Below, in pieces: positions 8,428 through 17,182 of a stretch of 64,000 bases of DNA. A program made the translations under genes and the position numbers. The stretch is taken from assembly GCA_048499455.1 (NCBI GenBank), contig JASNZV010000020.1, forward strand, positions 1-64,000, in the 5' to 3' direction. Position 1 is the first letter of the stretch. Each line of letters starts with the position of its first letter. The notes under the pieces are model-generated. The model saw only the letters and a list, made by a program, of their open reading frames with translations, did not search any database and had not been told where the DNA came from. Source of the stretch: CFX5 sp023384495. GTDB taxonomy: Bacteria; Chloroflexota; Anaerolineae; Caldilineales; Caldilineaceae.

Positions 8428-9666
8428 ATGCCAAACTCACCCCTCACCCCCCAGCGCACCATCGACGAGCTCAAGGATCTGCGCGCGCTCACCGGCAACG
8501 CCGACGGCGCCCAACGCGTCTGCTGGACGGATAGCTGGGCGCAGGCGCGGGCCTGGCTCAAGGCCAAGCTGGCTGAGCTGCCCGTCGAGGTGGTCACCGA
8601 CGAGGCGGGCAACCTCTGGGCGACGCTGCGCGGCCACACCGACCAGGCGCTGCTCATCGGCGGCCATCTGGATTCGGTGCCCAATGGCGGCTGGCTCGAC
8701 GGCTGCCTCAACACGCTGGCCGGGCTGGAGACGCTGCGCCGCATCGCCGCCGAAGGGACACCCCCCGTCACCGTGCGCCTGGTGGACTGGGCCGACGAGG
8801 AGGGGGCGCGCTTTGGGCGCAGCCTGCTTGGCTCCAGCGCCGTCTCGGGTTCGCTCGACCCCGACGAGGTGCGCCATCTTACCGACAAGGACGGCATCAG
8901 CCTGCCCGACGCGCTGGCCCAACACGGCGTGATCCTCGACCAGATGAAGAAGGCGGGCCGCCAACTGAAGAACGCCGCCGCCTATCTGGAGCTGCACATC
9001 GAACAGGGGCCGGTGCTCGAAGGGCTGAAGCTGCCGGTGGGCGTCGTGCTCGGCACCTTTGGCGTCGAGCGTCACGCCATCCGCTTCACGGGGCAATCGG
9101 CCCACGCCGGCTCCACCCCCATGGACCAGCGCCGCGATGCGCTGGGGGCCGCCTCCAAGCTCCACCTGGAGATCCGCGCGATCGCCAGGCGGCATGGCGG
9201 CGTCTGCACAGTGGGCAGCGTGCAGACCAGGCCGGGCATTGTTACCGCGGTGGTGGGCCAGTGCGACATGACGCTCGACCAGCGCCACCTGGACGCCGGC
9301 CGGCTCGCGCAGATGCTGGCCGAAGCCAAGGCCGCCGGCGAGCGCTTCGCCCACGAGGAAAAGGTCACAGTCGAATGGCGGCGGCTGTGGAACATCCACC
9401 CCATCCCCTTTCACCCGGCGCTGATCGAGCTGGCCGACGCCGCCGTGCGTGAGGTGTGCAACGCCTCACACCGCCTGCCCAGCGGCCCGCTCCACGACGC
9501 GGCTGAGGTGGCGCGGGCCGGCGTACCCACGGTCATGCTCTTTGTGCAGAGCCTGCGCGGCCTCTCGCACGCCAAAGAGGAGGACACCTTGGAGGAGCAC
9601 ATCGCGCTCTCCGTCCGCGCGCTGGACCGCCTGGCGACCAAGACAATGGAATGGATTGCCTTTTAA
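8428..9666 (+). CDS. M20-family amidohydrolase (N-carbamoyl-amino-acid hydrolase/allantoate amidohydrolase type)
   Basis: The 412-residue dinuclear-metal hydrolase probably cleaves a carbamoyl or ureido amide of an amino acid or purine-degradation product. Metal-site motifs are GGHLDSVPNGG, DWADEEGARFG (metal-bridging Asp and catalytic Glu), ELHIEQGPVLE and the C-terminal GPLHDA (metal His). The insertion domain with AHAGSTPMDQR is the usual dimerisation and substrate lid. The start is ambiguous: GTG 8398, ATG 8413 or ATG 8428. The last is chosen because GGAAG lies 8 nt upstream and the protein then begins close to the conserved region. No hydantoinase or urate genes lie nearby, so the substrate is open. 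Confidence 0.85.
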   Translation: MPNSPLTPQRTIDELKDLRALTGNADGAQRVCWTDSWAQARAWLKAKLAELPVEVVTDEAGNLWATLRGHTDQALLIGGHLDSVPNGGWLDGCLNTLAGLETLRRIAAEGTPPVTVRLVDWADEEGARFGRSLLGSSAVSGSLDPDEVRHLTDKDGISLPDALAQHGVILDQMKKAGRQLKNAAAYLELHIEQGPVLEGLKLPVGVVLGTFGVERHAIRFTGQSAHAGSTPMDQRRDALGAASKLHLEIRAIARRHGGVCTVGSVQTRPGIVTAVVGQCDMTLDQRHLDAGRLAQMLAEAKAAGERFAHEEKVTVEWRRLWNIHPIPFHPALIELADAAVREVCNASHRLPSGPLHDAAEVARAGVPTVMLFVQSLRGLSHAKEEDTLEEHIALSVRALDRLATKTMEWIAF

Positions 9667-9668
9667 CC

Positions 9669-9760
9669 GTGTTGAACGGTTTGATATTCGTGTCCGCTCA
9701 ATCCGTTCTGCGAATCCGCTGACAGCTTCCTGTCGCCCCCACTGCGTAAAGTGAGTGAGT
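9669..9760. repeat. MITE-like element, partial copy 2 (inverted)
   Basis: The sequence following the amidohydrolase stop matches the reverse complement of the left end of the 7846-8016 element: CCGCTGACAGCTT, then ACTGCGTAAAGTGAGT in place of CTGCGTAAGGTGAGT, with an internal CGCTCAATCCG block. The opposite end is missing, so this looks like a decayed half. Confidence 0.5.
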
Positions 9761-9826
9761 AAAGCAAAGGGGCGACTACAAGGCTGCCCCCTTGGCTATG
9801 TGTACACGCGATCTGTGTATACGCGA

Positions 9827-10981
9827 TCATAGATAGACGCGTGGGACGCGCGCCTGAATCCGGCTGACAACGTCATAGTTGTTGGTCTGTAGGCGCGACG
9901 CTACTTCTTCGGCGCTGCAGTGGGCGTCACCCTGGCGGCCAATCAGCACCACCTCATCCCCCTGGCGGACAGCGCCCGTCTTCGCCTCGATCTCGGTTAC
10001 ATCCACCATCGTCTGATCCATACAGACGCGCCCCACAATTGGCGCGGGCTGACCGTGGATCAACACCGCGCCCCAGTGATAAGGCCGGCGAGGAAAGCCG
10101 TCTGCGTAACCAAGGGGGAGGACGGCGATGGTGGTGGGCGCGGTTGCCACAAACTCCTGCCCATAGCTGACGCTTTCACCCGGCTGCAAATGAAGAACTT
10201 GAGCGACCACAGCCTTCCACGACAGCGCGGGTCGAAAGGCCGCGGGCAAGCGGGTTGCATCGGCATCGGGATGCAGGCCGTAGAGGGCGATGCCGCTACG
10301 AACCATGTTGAGGTGGGTGTGGGGCATGGTCAACAGGGCAGCGGAATTGGCGGCATGGGCAAGCGGTGGGCGCAGACCATGCGCCGAGAGCTGGTTGAGC
10401 AGCGCGCAGAAACGATGAAATTGCGTCTCGGCAAAGTGTTTGTCGGCCAGGTCCGAAGTGGCAAAGTGTGTGAAAATCCCTTCGACAACCAGGCTGGGCT
10501 GGTTGGCAAGCGCAGCAAGGAACGGGGGGGTGGCCTCAACAGTCAGCCCCAGGCGGTTCATCCCCGTATTCACCTTTACGTGGATGTGCGCTTGGGTCTG
10601 CGCGGTTCGTGCGGCAACCGCCAATGCCGCCACCGATTCCGGGTCGAAGACGGTGACTGTCACCTGATGGGCGACGGCGTCTGGCGCCAGCCAGGGGGGT
10701 GTGTAGCCCAACACGAGGATTGGCGCGCGCACATGGGCTTCACGCAGCTCGATTGCCTCGCTGAGGGTGGCCACTGCGAGTTGGTCTGCCCCGGCGTGCA
10801 GCAACGTTTGGGCTGTGCGGGCCGCGCCGTGGCCATAGGCGTTGGCTTTGACGACAGCCATCAGGCGGCAGTTGGGGCCAGTGCGGGCGCGTATCTGTCC
10901 CACATTATGGGCCAATGCCGAAAGGTCAACTTCCAGCCAGGTCGGGCGGCGTGGAAGGTTTTGGCTTGTGTAGAGCGTCAT
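9827..10981 (-). CDS. alr: Alanine racemase
   Basis: The PLP enzyme interconverts L- and D-alanine for peptidoglycan synthesis in the cytoplasm. The 384-residue protein has the PLP-lysine motif VVKANAYGHG near its N-terminus, KVNTGMNRLGL in the barrel, and the C-terminal domain Tyr in VSYGQEF and CMDQTMVDVT. The length is normal for Alr. The frame is open up to 11083, but ATG 10981 places the protein start (MTLYTSQN) just before the conserved EVDLSAL. It stands alone on the minus strand; the upstream gap is shared with the divergent sigma-factor gene. Confidence 0.93.
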   Translation of the reverse strand: MTLYTSQNLPRRPTWLEVDLSALAHNVGQIRARTGPNCRLMAVVKANAYGHGAARTAQTLLHAGADQLAVATLSEAIELREAHVRAPILVLGYTPPWLAPDAVAHQVTVTVFDPESVAALAVAARTAQTQAHIHVKVNTGMNRLGLTVEATPPFLAALANQPSLVVEGIFTHFATSDLADKHFAETQFHRFCALLNQLSAHGLRPPLAHAANSAALLTMPHTHLNMVRSGIALYGLHPDADATRLPAAFRPALSWKAVVAQVLHLQPGESVSYGQEFVATAPTTIAVLPLGYADGFPRRPYHWGAVLIHGQPAPIVGRVCMDQTMVDVTEIEAKTGAVRQGDEVVLIGRQGDAHCSAEEVASRLQTNNYDVVSRIQARVPRVYL

Positions 10982-11146
10982 ATCATTGTTGAAATACAGA
11001 CTGACAAACAGTAGGTTGGTGTGATCAATCTGTGTTAGAATCGAAACCGATCTTACATCAGCATTGCGAGCGCAGTGTACCATGAGTTTGGTCTACAGAG
11101 GGGATTTCCACCAGTAAGCTTTTCCGCGCACGATAGGATGCAAATC

Positions 11147-11176
11147 TTTTCGAGTTGTACGCCACAATGTTATAAT
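11147..11176 (+). promoter_or_regulatory. Possible sigma-factor promoter (good -10, weak -35)
   Basis: A perfect TATAAT at 11171-11176 lies 113 nt before the ECF sigma start; TTTTCG at 11147-11152 gives an 18-nt spacer but a poor -35. The rest of the 307-nt gap 10982-11288 shows only a TTAGAAT-like hexamer near 11036. Confidence 0.35.
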
Positions 11177-11288
11177 CTTATGGTTATTAAGTTTCCTGTA
11201 AGCTTTTGGGGGTTCCGTGTCCGGTGGACAGGCAACCGCCCCGAAGGATTGCCCACATTTCCACGATTAATATCAGTAGGAGGCCATC

Positions 11289-11825
11289 TTGGAATCGGCT
11301 GAAGCCAAGATTCGCTCCGAGACAGAGCTCCTCCGACAACTGAAGAGTGGCGACGAACAGGCTTGGGCTCATCTCTCGAAAGAGTATGGGACAAGGATCT
11401 ATAATTATCTGCGCCACCGCCTACCCAGCGCCGAAGACATCGAGGATGTTCTTAGCGAAACGATGGTGGCTGCGGTGCGTGCGATTCCGAATTTCGATGG
11501 GAACGTAACCTTGACCACCTTCTTATTTTCGCTGGCCAATCGAAAAATCGCTGATTTCTGGCGCCGCCAACAGTCAACAACAGAATTGCCGGAGACGCTT
11601 ATGGATGCGGGCGTAAACAGCGACAGCATCGAATTTCAAGAAATTCTTAAGAAATTGCGTCCTGCCCATTTGCAGGTCTTGTTGATGCGCTATCACGTTG
11701 GCCTCGGTGTGGATGAGATCGCCAAGGTCTTGGGGCAATCGTACAAGAGCACTGAGTCTTTGCTCAGCCGCGCCCGCATGGATTTGCGTAAGGCGCTAGA
11801 TAACGCACGTGTTAGTGATGTGTAA
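11289..11825 (+). CDS. ECF-type RNA polymerase sigma factor
   Basis: The 178-residue protein shows region 2 (LRQLKSGDEQAWAHL, IYNYLRHRLPSAEDIEDVLSET and the -10 recognition helix TLTTFLFSLANRKIADFWRR) and region 4 (LRPAHLQVLLMRYHVGLGVDEIA, then SYKSTESLLSRARMDLRKAL). The start codon is TTG 11289, backed by a strong GGAGG 6-8 nt upstream; no ATG fits. A small gene overlapping its 3-prime end by 17 nt could be its cognate regulator. The promoter set and trigger are unknown. Confidence 0.85.
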   Translation: MESAEAKIRSETELLRQLKSGDEQAWAHLSKEYGTRIYNYLRHRLPSAEDIEDVLSETMVAAVRAIPNFDGNVTLTTFLFSLANRKIADFWRRQQSTTELPETLMDAGVNSDSIEFQEILKKLRPAHLQVLLMRYHVGLGVDEIAKVLGQSYKSTESLLSRARMDLRKALDNARVSDV

Positions 11826-12060
11826 TCGAACGAACCCTAACCTGTTGGGCCACAACCCAATGAGTGAGCAAGAGCTTTCGCTGTTGTTTGATGATTTTTT
11901 ACCACTGCAACCATTGCCCGCCGATCTGGCTGCCCGGCTTACGCAACGGGTAATGGCTGAAGTGGCGCAGACATTGCAGGCGCGAGCTGTTTATCTTCAG
12001 TTGCCCGTGCTGGGGTTTCTGCAACAATTGCCAAAGCGCTGGCGCAGCCGGCGCCCCTAG
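11809..12060 (+). CDS. Small hypothetical protein overlapping the sigma factor
   Basis: The 83-residue frame begins with ATG 11809 inside the sigma gene; ATG 11860 (MSEQELSLLFDDFLP) is another plausible start. The central helix PADLAARLTQRVMAEVAQTL and a basic proline-flanked tail are visible. It has no membrane segment and no zinc-binding HxxxCxxC, so it is not a classical ZAS anti-sigma factor. The position is where anti-sigma genes usually lie, and it may be a truncated one. Function is inferred from context only. Confidence 0.5.
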   Translation: MLVMCNRTNPNLLGHNPMSEQELSLLFDDFLPLQPLPADLAARLTQRVMAEVAQTLQARAVYLQLPVLGFLQQLPKRWRSRRP

Positions 12061-12399
12061 AGGCAGAGCCGCCCATTTCGCAGTCCTGTTCATTTCTGAT
12101 GCGCTCCCGGTCACTTTCGGTGATCGACATGGGGCGCATTATTTTTTGGCCGGCGCCGGATTTGTGTTCTCTGGCGCATTTGGGTATAAATAGCGCTTTT
12201 AGTTCTCGTTTGCTGGCGCCCGCCCAAGCTGAGGAGAGCCTAAGAGATCGCCGGCGAGATTCTGGCATGGTTGAGGTCGACGTTTGCCTGTTGACGAGGA
12301 TCTAATTTCCAACCGAGCGGGGTATAATAGCAATGACAGTTCGGGCTGTAAGGGGGGATGGATTGTATGTTTGCGGGTGAGCATAGAAACGAGGAGACC
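12061..12399. other. Intergenic region upstream of pyrG
   Basis: No supported gene. A consensus TATAAT (12323-12328) within GGGTATAAT lies 72 nt before pyrG. TTGACG at 12291-12296 is 26 nt from it, too far for a standard sigma-70 pair. I see no riboswitch-like fold. Confidence 0.45.
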
Positions 12400-14124
12400 A
12401 TGACCAAGTATATTTTTGTCACTGGCGGTGTCCTGTCCGGCTTGGGGAAAGGCGTGACGGTAGCGTCGATTGGGCGAATTCTCAAGGCGCGCGGTGTGCG
12501 GGTCGCCACCATGAAGCTCGACCCTTATCTGAACGTAGACCCGGGCACCATGTCGCCTTATCAGCATGGGGAGGTTTTTGTCACCGAAGATGGGGCGGAA
12601 ACGGACCTTGACCTCGGCCACTACGAACGATTCACCGATCTGAACCTGAGCAAGGTCTGTAATGTCACCAGCGGCCAGATTTACAATGCGGTCATCAGCC
12701 AGGAACGGCGCGGCGACTATCTGGGCGGCACCATCCAGGTGATTCCCCATGTCACCAACGAGATCAAACGGCGGATCGGCCTGGCCGCCCGCGAGCTACA
12801 TGCCGATGTGGTCATTGTGGAGATTGGCGGCACCGTCGGTGATATCGAAAGCCTGCCCTTTCTCGAAGCCATCCGCCAGATGCGCAAGGATATTGGCCGC
12901 GCCAATACACTCTACATGCATGTTACCTGGCTGCCCTATCTGGCGGCCAGCAAGGAACTCAAGACCAAACCGACCCAGCATAGTGTGCGCGAACTGCGCA
13001 GTATCGGCATCCACCCCGATGTGATTGTGTTGCGAAGCGATCACCCCGTCGACGATGATCTACTGGGCAAGACGGCGCTCTTTTGTGATGTAGAGAAGGA
13101 GGCGGTGATCCCGCTTGTAACCACCGACGCCATCTACGCGGTGCCGCTTGATCTGGAAGCGGCGGGCTTGGGTACGTGGCTTGTCCGCCAGTTGAGTCTT
13201 AACGTCACCAACGATCCGGGGCAAGGGTTGGCCGATTGGCGTCGCCTGGTAGATGAGCTACGCCGCGAAAAGCCTGTCTTGCGCATTGGGCTGGTGGGGA
13301 AATATGTGGAGTTGGAGGACGCCTATTTGAGCGTAAAAGAGGCGCTCATCCATGCGGGGCTTGCCGAGGGCTACGATATAGATATTCACTGGGTTAGCTC
13401 GGAGGATCTGGAGCGAACCCACGACACCACGCCGCTGGAAGCAGTGGATGGCATCGTGGTGCCAGGTGGGTTTGGCTATCGTGGCATTGAGGGAAAGATT
13501 GTGGCGGCGCGTTTTGCCCGCCAGCGGCGAATCCCCTACCTCGGTCTCTGTCTAGGTATGCAGGTGCTCTGCATCGAGCTGGCGCGCACGATCTATGGCA
13601 GCGACGAACCGAACAGCACTGAATTTGACATCAGCACCGACTATCCCATCATTGACCTCATGCCCGACCAGCGCGACATCGCGGATATGGGCGGCACCAT
13701 GCGGCTAGGAACCTATCCCTGCCAGTTGCAGCCCGGCAGCGTGGCTGGCCAGGCCTATGCCGCGGCGGGATATGATCCGGTCATCTACGAGCGTCATCGC
13801 CATCGATTCGAGTTTAACAACCACTATCGCAACACAATGGAGGCGCACGGATTGCGCTTTAGCGGTCTTTCACCGGATGGACGTTTGGTGGAAATTGCTG
13901 AACTCGCCGACCACCCGTTTATGCTGGGGAGTCAGTTCCATCCCGAGTTCAAGAGCCGCCCCAACCGTGCCCACCCTCTATTTCTGGGCTTTGTGCGCGC
14001 CACAAGTCAACATCATGCAAGGGAGATTCAAACAGCGGAAACCCACGCGGGGCAGACAGCCCGGCAAGCTTCCGAGCACTTGTTGCAAAAAATTGCAGAT
14101 GTCGCTGAAACCGATATAATGTAA
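12400..14124 (+). CDS. pyrG: CTP synthase
   Basis: The enzyme makes CTP from UTP, ATP and glutamine in the cytoplasm. The 574-residue protein has the N-terminal amidoligase domain (FVTGGVLSGLGKG P-loop, KLDPYLNVDPGTMSP, HGEVFVTEDGAETDLDLGHY, EIGGTVGDIES). A class I glutamine amidotransferase domain follows from about residue 300, with nucleophile Cys in LGLCLGMQ near residue 381 and the His-Glu pair in FHPEFKSRP. ATG 12400 with AGGAG 5-9 nt upstream is preferred over upstream frame extensions. Length and motif order are normal. Confidence 0.97.
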   Translation: MTKYIFVTGGVLSGLGKGVTVASIGRILKARGVRVATMKLDPYLNVDPGTMSPYQHGEVFVTEDGAETDLDLGHYERFTDLNLSKVCNVTSGQIYNAVISQERRGDYLGGTIQVIPHVTNEIKRRIGLAARELHADVVIVEIGGTVGDIESLPFLEAIRQMRKDIGRANTLYMHVTWLPYLAASKELKTKPTQHSVRELRSIGIHPDVIVLRSDHPVDDDLLGKTALFCDVEKEAVIPLVTTDAIYAVPLDLEAAGLGTWLVRQLSLNVTNDPGQGLADWRRLVDELRREKPVLRIGLVGKYVELEDAYLSVKEALIHAGLAEGYDIDIHWVSSEDLERTHDTTPLEAVDGIVVPGGFGYRGIEGKIVAARFARQRRIPYLGLCLGMQVLCIELARTIYGSDEPNSTEFDISTDYPIIDLMPDQRDIADMGGTMRLGTYPCQLQPGSVAGQAYAAAGYDPVIYERHRHRFEFNNHYRNTMEAHGLRFSGLSPDGRLVEIAELADHPFMLGSQFHPEFKSRPNRAHPLFLGFVRATSQHHAREIQTAETHAGQTARQASEHLLQKIADVAETDIM

Positions 14125-14405
14125 CCAGCTTACCGTGCGTCCGGCCTAGGGGCGGTGGTCTTTGCGCCAGATAGGTCCGTGCTGGCGCAATCGCAAACCA
14201 TGGGTGAAGCCACCACAAAATGGGTTGTGTGCCTGAAAGTCTTTCGGGTAATACCGGCGTGACACGGATATTTCAAGATAAAGATTTAACCACAGGCTTC
14301 TTGGCGCCTATCCGAATAACGCTGCGAACGACGCTACTCGTAGGTGTAGCAGTTGGGGTTCGCAACCGATAGTTGGATGGGTTCTTAAGGCAGAGGGAGC
14401 AGCCG

Positions 14406-15173
14406 ATGTCAGGACATTCTAAATGGTCGACCATCAAACGAAAGAAAGGCGCCGCCGATGCGGCCCGCGGTAAGATTTTCACGAGGCTTGCCCGCGAAAT
14501 TCAGGTGGCGGCCCGCAGTGGAGCCGACCCGGCCATGAATTTTGCGCTGCGCCTGGCGGTAGACAAAGCTAAGGCCGCCAATATGCCCAAGGATAACATC
14601 GAGCGTTCCATCCGGCGCGGCGCGGGCTTGGAAAAAGACAGCGCAATCTTTGAGGAAGTGGTGTACGAAGGGTATGGCCCCAACGGGGTCGCCATGCTGG
14701 TCGAGTGCATTACCGACAACCGGACGCGCACAGTTGCCGAACTGCGGCGCGCCTTTAATCGCGGCAACGGCAATCTGGGGGAACCGGGCTCGGTCGCATG
14801 GCAGTTCACACAAAAGGGCTATTTCCTCTTTAATCGCTTTGACGAGCAAGAGAATGACATCGATCTGGACCCTGACGCCATCTTTATGGTGGCTTTGGAG
14901 GCCGGCGCCGAAGATGTGGTCATTAGCGACGACGTGGTGGAGGTTTACACCGACCGCGCCGATTTTGCCGCGGTGAGCCAGGCGCTTCAAGAGCACGGCT
15001 TCACACCGGCAGAGAGTTCGCTGGTGATGAAACCAAACATGACGGTCGAGCTTGATGCGGCGTCCGCCACGGCCGTGCTCAACCTCGTTGAAACGCTCGA
15101 AGATCTGGATGATGTAACCCAAGTGTCGCACAACATGGAAATGACCGACGCGATTGTCGCCCAGTTCGCATAA
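14406..15173 (+). CDS. YebC/PmpR-family protein
   Basis: The 255-residue protein begins with the family hallmark MSGHSKWSTIKRKKGAAD and contains KDNIERSIRRGAG, YEGYGPNGVAMLVE, TDNRTRTVAELR, and the acidic middle domain DADIFMV-like and DVEVYT-like strands. YebC proteins act as transcription factors or, in other members, help ribosomes through proline stalls; which applies here cannot be told. ATG 14406 is set by the conserved N-terminus. The stop overlaps ruvC by one base (TAATG), a conserved yebC-ruvC arrangement. Confidence 0.93.
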   Translation: MSGHSKWSTIKRKKGAADAARGKIFTRLAREIQVAARSGADPAMNFALRLAVDKAKAANMPKDNIERSIRRGAGLEKDSAIFEEVVYEGYGPNGVAMLVECITDNRTRTVAELRRAFNRGNGNLGEPGSVAWQFTQKGYFLFNRFDEQENDIDLDPDAIFMVALEAGAEDVVISDDVVEVYTDRADFAAVSQALQEHGFTPAESSLVMKPNMTVELDAASATAVLNLVETLEDLDDVTQVSHNMEMTDAIVAQFA

Positions 15174-15703
15174 TGAGCCAGATTTTGGGCGATGAAATCC
15201 ACCTGCCCCACTATGAGCGGATTGTGGTCGGCATCGACCCCGGCACGGCAAGCACTGGCTATGGCGTTGTTGGGCAGACGACCGATGGCGATTTTTCGCT
15301 GTTGGCGTGCGGGGTCATTCGTACCGCGGCGCATGACCCCATGCCAGCGCGGCTGCACGAGCTCTATAGTGACTTTGTCGCGATCCTCGATGAGTTCTCT
15401 CCGGATCAGATGGCGATTGAAAAGCTGTTTTTTGGTCGTAACGTAACAACGGCCATTACAGTTGGCCAGGCGCGCGGGGTGGTGCTGCTGGCGGCGGCGC
15501 AGCGCGCTTTGCCGGTGGCCGAGTACACACCGGCAGAAATCAAGCAGGCCATCACCGGCTATGGCAATGCTGAAAAGCGCCAGATGCAAGAGATGGTGCA
15601 ACGCCTTCTCCAATTGCCCAGCCACCCGACCCCCGATGACGCCGCCGACGGTGTCGCAGTGGCGCTCTGTCACCTCCAACATTCCCGCCCTTACTACGAG
15701 TAA
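15173..15703 (+). CDS. ruvC: Crossover junction endodeoxyribonuclease RuvC
   Basis: The Holliday-junction resolvase acts with RuvAB in recombinational repair. The 176-residue RNase H-like fold shows catalytic Asp in VVGIDPGTASTGYG, the acidic Glu in MAIEKLFFG, GQARGVVLLAA, the YTPAEIKQAITGYGNAEKRQ segment and the C-terminal DAADGVAVALCH with the final Asp pair. It carries about 15 extra N-terminal residues before the first strand. Translation is coupled to yebC by the TAATG overlap. ruvA lies 1.5 kb downstream, separated by a response regulator; ruvB is not in the window. Confidence 0.95.
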   Translation: MSQILGDEIHLPHYERIVVGIDPGTASTGYGVVGQTTDGDFSLLACGVIRTAAHDPMPARLHELYSDFVAILDEFSPDQMAIEKLFFGRNVTTAITVGQARGVVLLAAAQRALPVAEYTPAEIKQAITGYGNAEKRQMQEMVQRLLQLPSHPTPDDAADGVAVALCHLQHSRPYYE

Positions 15704-16163
15704 CCTGATAGGCATCTGTCAACCTTTGCCTGTGGCTCTTGAAGCCACAGGCGAGCTCGACGCGCCGGTTTGAACCTCACGAACACATGCCTTACACAGC
15801 GCCTGATGGCTATCCGGCGAGAGAAATTGGTCAATGGACAAGCCTTCAGCCTTGGCTTGTGTACGTCCGATAACATTGACAGGGTAGGCAACCGCCCTTC
15901 GGATCTCTATCAATTGTCAGCAAAATGAAATCTTTCGCAAACCACGCGAAGGATTTGCCTTTCACCGACGATAAATAAGATAAGAGTCACGAATCAGTTG
16001 CGTTGCGGTAGCCCACTCGTCACAAGACAATCAATCGATTGTAGGGCGGACAGATTGAGATCGTAGGATGGTGTAATTATGTTTTCTATTATATTCAAGA
16101 TATTGAAGCGGCGCCATCGGCAGAGCCCGTCGCAGGCAATCCTGTAGAAGGACATTGGCAACC
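15704..16163. other. Long intergenic region ruvC - response regulator
   Basis: A 460-nt gap with no confident gene. GCCTGTGGCTCTTGAAGCCACAGGC at 15727-15751 is an 11-bp-stem hairpin just after ruvC and may terminate it, though no T-run follows. A 64-codon minus-strand frame (15719-15913) has a Cys pair and amino-acid-like composition but no family I recognise. Plus-strand TTGAGA (16055) and TATGTT (16079) form a weak promoter pair for the response regulator. Confidence 0.45.
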
Positions 16164-17000
16164 ATGCACAACCACACCCACTCCACCCACATGATTCAGC
16201 ATCGGACAAATGGTATGACTTACCCATTGCCCCCACGGGCAGAGCCCAAAGATAAATCGCCAGGCGAGACACATGTGCTTGTCGTTGACGATGAAGAGCC
16301 TTTGCGCAATCTGTTGCGGATCTCACTGCAGAAAGCAGGGTACCGGGTTTCGACGGCGGGTAATGGTAGCGAGGCAATGGAAATCTATGACAAATCCCCC
16401 GTAGATTTGGTGCTGCTCGATATCCTCATGCCCGATATGGACGGCTATGCGCTTTGTGCTGAACTGCGCAGACGGAGTGATGTTCCGATTATTATGCTTT
16501 CGGCGCTCAATCGGCCTGATGATGTGGTGTACGGTTTTAGCCTCGGCGCGGATGACTATATCTCCAAACCATTCCAATTTCGCGAGGTGGAAGTCAGGAT
16601 TCAAGCAATTTTGCGCCGGGTAGCCTGGTTGCGTGAACGGCCAGACTTCAACGTTCTTACCTGCAATGATATCGTCCTGGACAGTGACGCCCATGAAGTG
16701 CGCATTCGGGGCGAGCTGGTCCATTTGACGCCAATTGAGTTTCAGTTGCTCCGGTATTTGATGAAGATGCCCGACAAACCCGTGAGCAAGAATGAACTCT
16801 TTCAATCGGTCTGGGGATATGATCTGGTGGGAGACACCAATTTGGTTGAGGTCGCGATTCGGCGTCTACGGGAAAAGATCGAAGATAATCCGTCGGAGCC
16901 TCAATACCTGTTGACTGTGCGCGGTACAGGCTACAAGTTCAACACGCAAGGCGCACAACGCACCCTCGCCAAAAAAGACCGGCGGCTCGTTCTCTCCTAA
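16164..17000 (+). CDS. OmpR/PhoB-type response regulator (orphan)
   Basis: The 278-residue regulator has a His-rich N-terminal leader of about 35 residues. The receiver follows (VLVVDDEEPLR acidic pair, phospho-acceptor Asp in LLDILMPDMDG, Thr/Ser switch IIMLSA, Lys in YISKPF), then a winged-helix DNA-binding domain (HLTPIEFQLLRYLM, VSKNELFQSVWG, VEVAIRRLREKIEDNP, TVRGTGYKF). ATG 16164 is used; TTG 16155 in the same frame is also possible (GAAGGA lies about 10 nt from the ATG). No histidine kinase is adjacent. It closely resembles the regulator at 19308 in build. Confidence 0.9.
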   Translation: MHNHTHSTHMIQHRTNGMTYPLPPRAEPKDKSPGETHVLVVDDEEPLRNLLRISLQKAGYRVSTAGNGSEAMEIYDKSPVDLVLLDILMPDMDGYALCAELRRRSDVPIIMLSALNRPDDVVYGFSLGADDYISKPFQFREVEVRIQAILRRVAWLRERPDFNVLTCNDIVLDSDAHEVRIRGELVHLTPIEFQLLRYLMKMPDKPVSKNELFQSVWGYDLVGDTNLVEVAIRRLREKIEDNPSEPQYLLTVRGTGYKFNTQGAQRTLAKKDRRLVLS

Positions 17001-17039
17001 TTTCTCATCCTATTTATTTTATTTTATGCTGTCAGTGGT

Positions 17040-17075
17040 GGTAGGAGTGAAAGGGGCGCCCCTTTCACTCCTACC
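17040..17075. repeat. Perfect 36-bp palindrome
   Basis: The sequence reads GGTAGGAGTGAAAGGGGC followed directly by its reverse complement, with no loop bases. It lies 40 nt after the response-regulator stop and about 107 nt before ruvA. It could form a cruciform in DNA or an RNA hairpin; no T-run follows on either strand, so a standard intrinsic terminator is doubtful. Confidence 0.8.
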
Positions 17076-17182
17076 GCCATTGGCGCGCTTAAGGCCCCCT
17101 CCACGCCGCCGGGTCTCTCCATTGAAGTATCAACAGAGGTAGTTTTTGGCGTTTTATGCATTCCTGGTGTAGCGTATCTGCT

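Noticed and set aside
12291..12328. Standard sigma-70 promoter for pyrG
   Set aside because: The -35 and -10 hexamers are 26 nt apart, outside the 15-19 range; only the -10 is kept as a hint.
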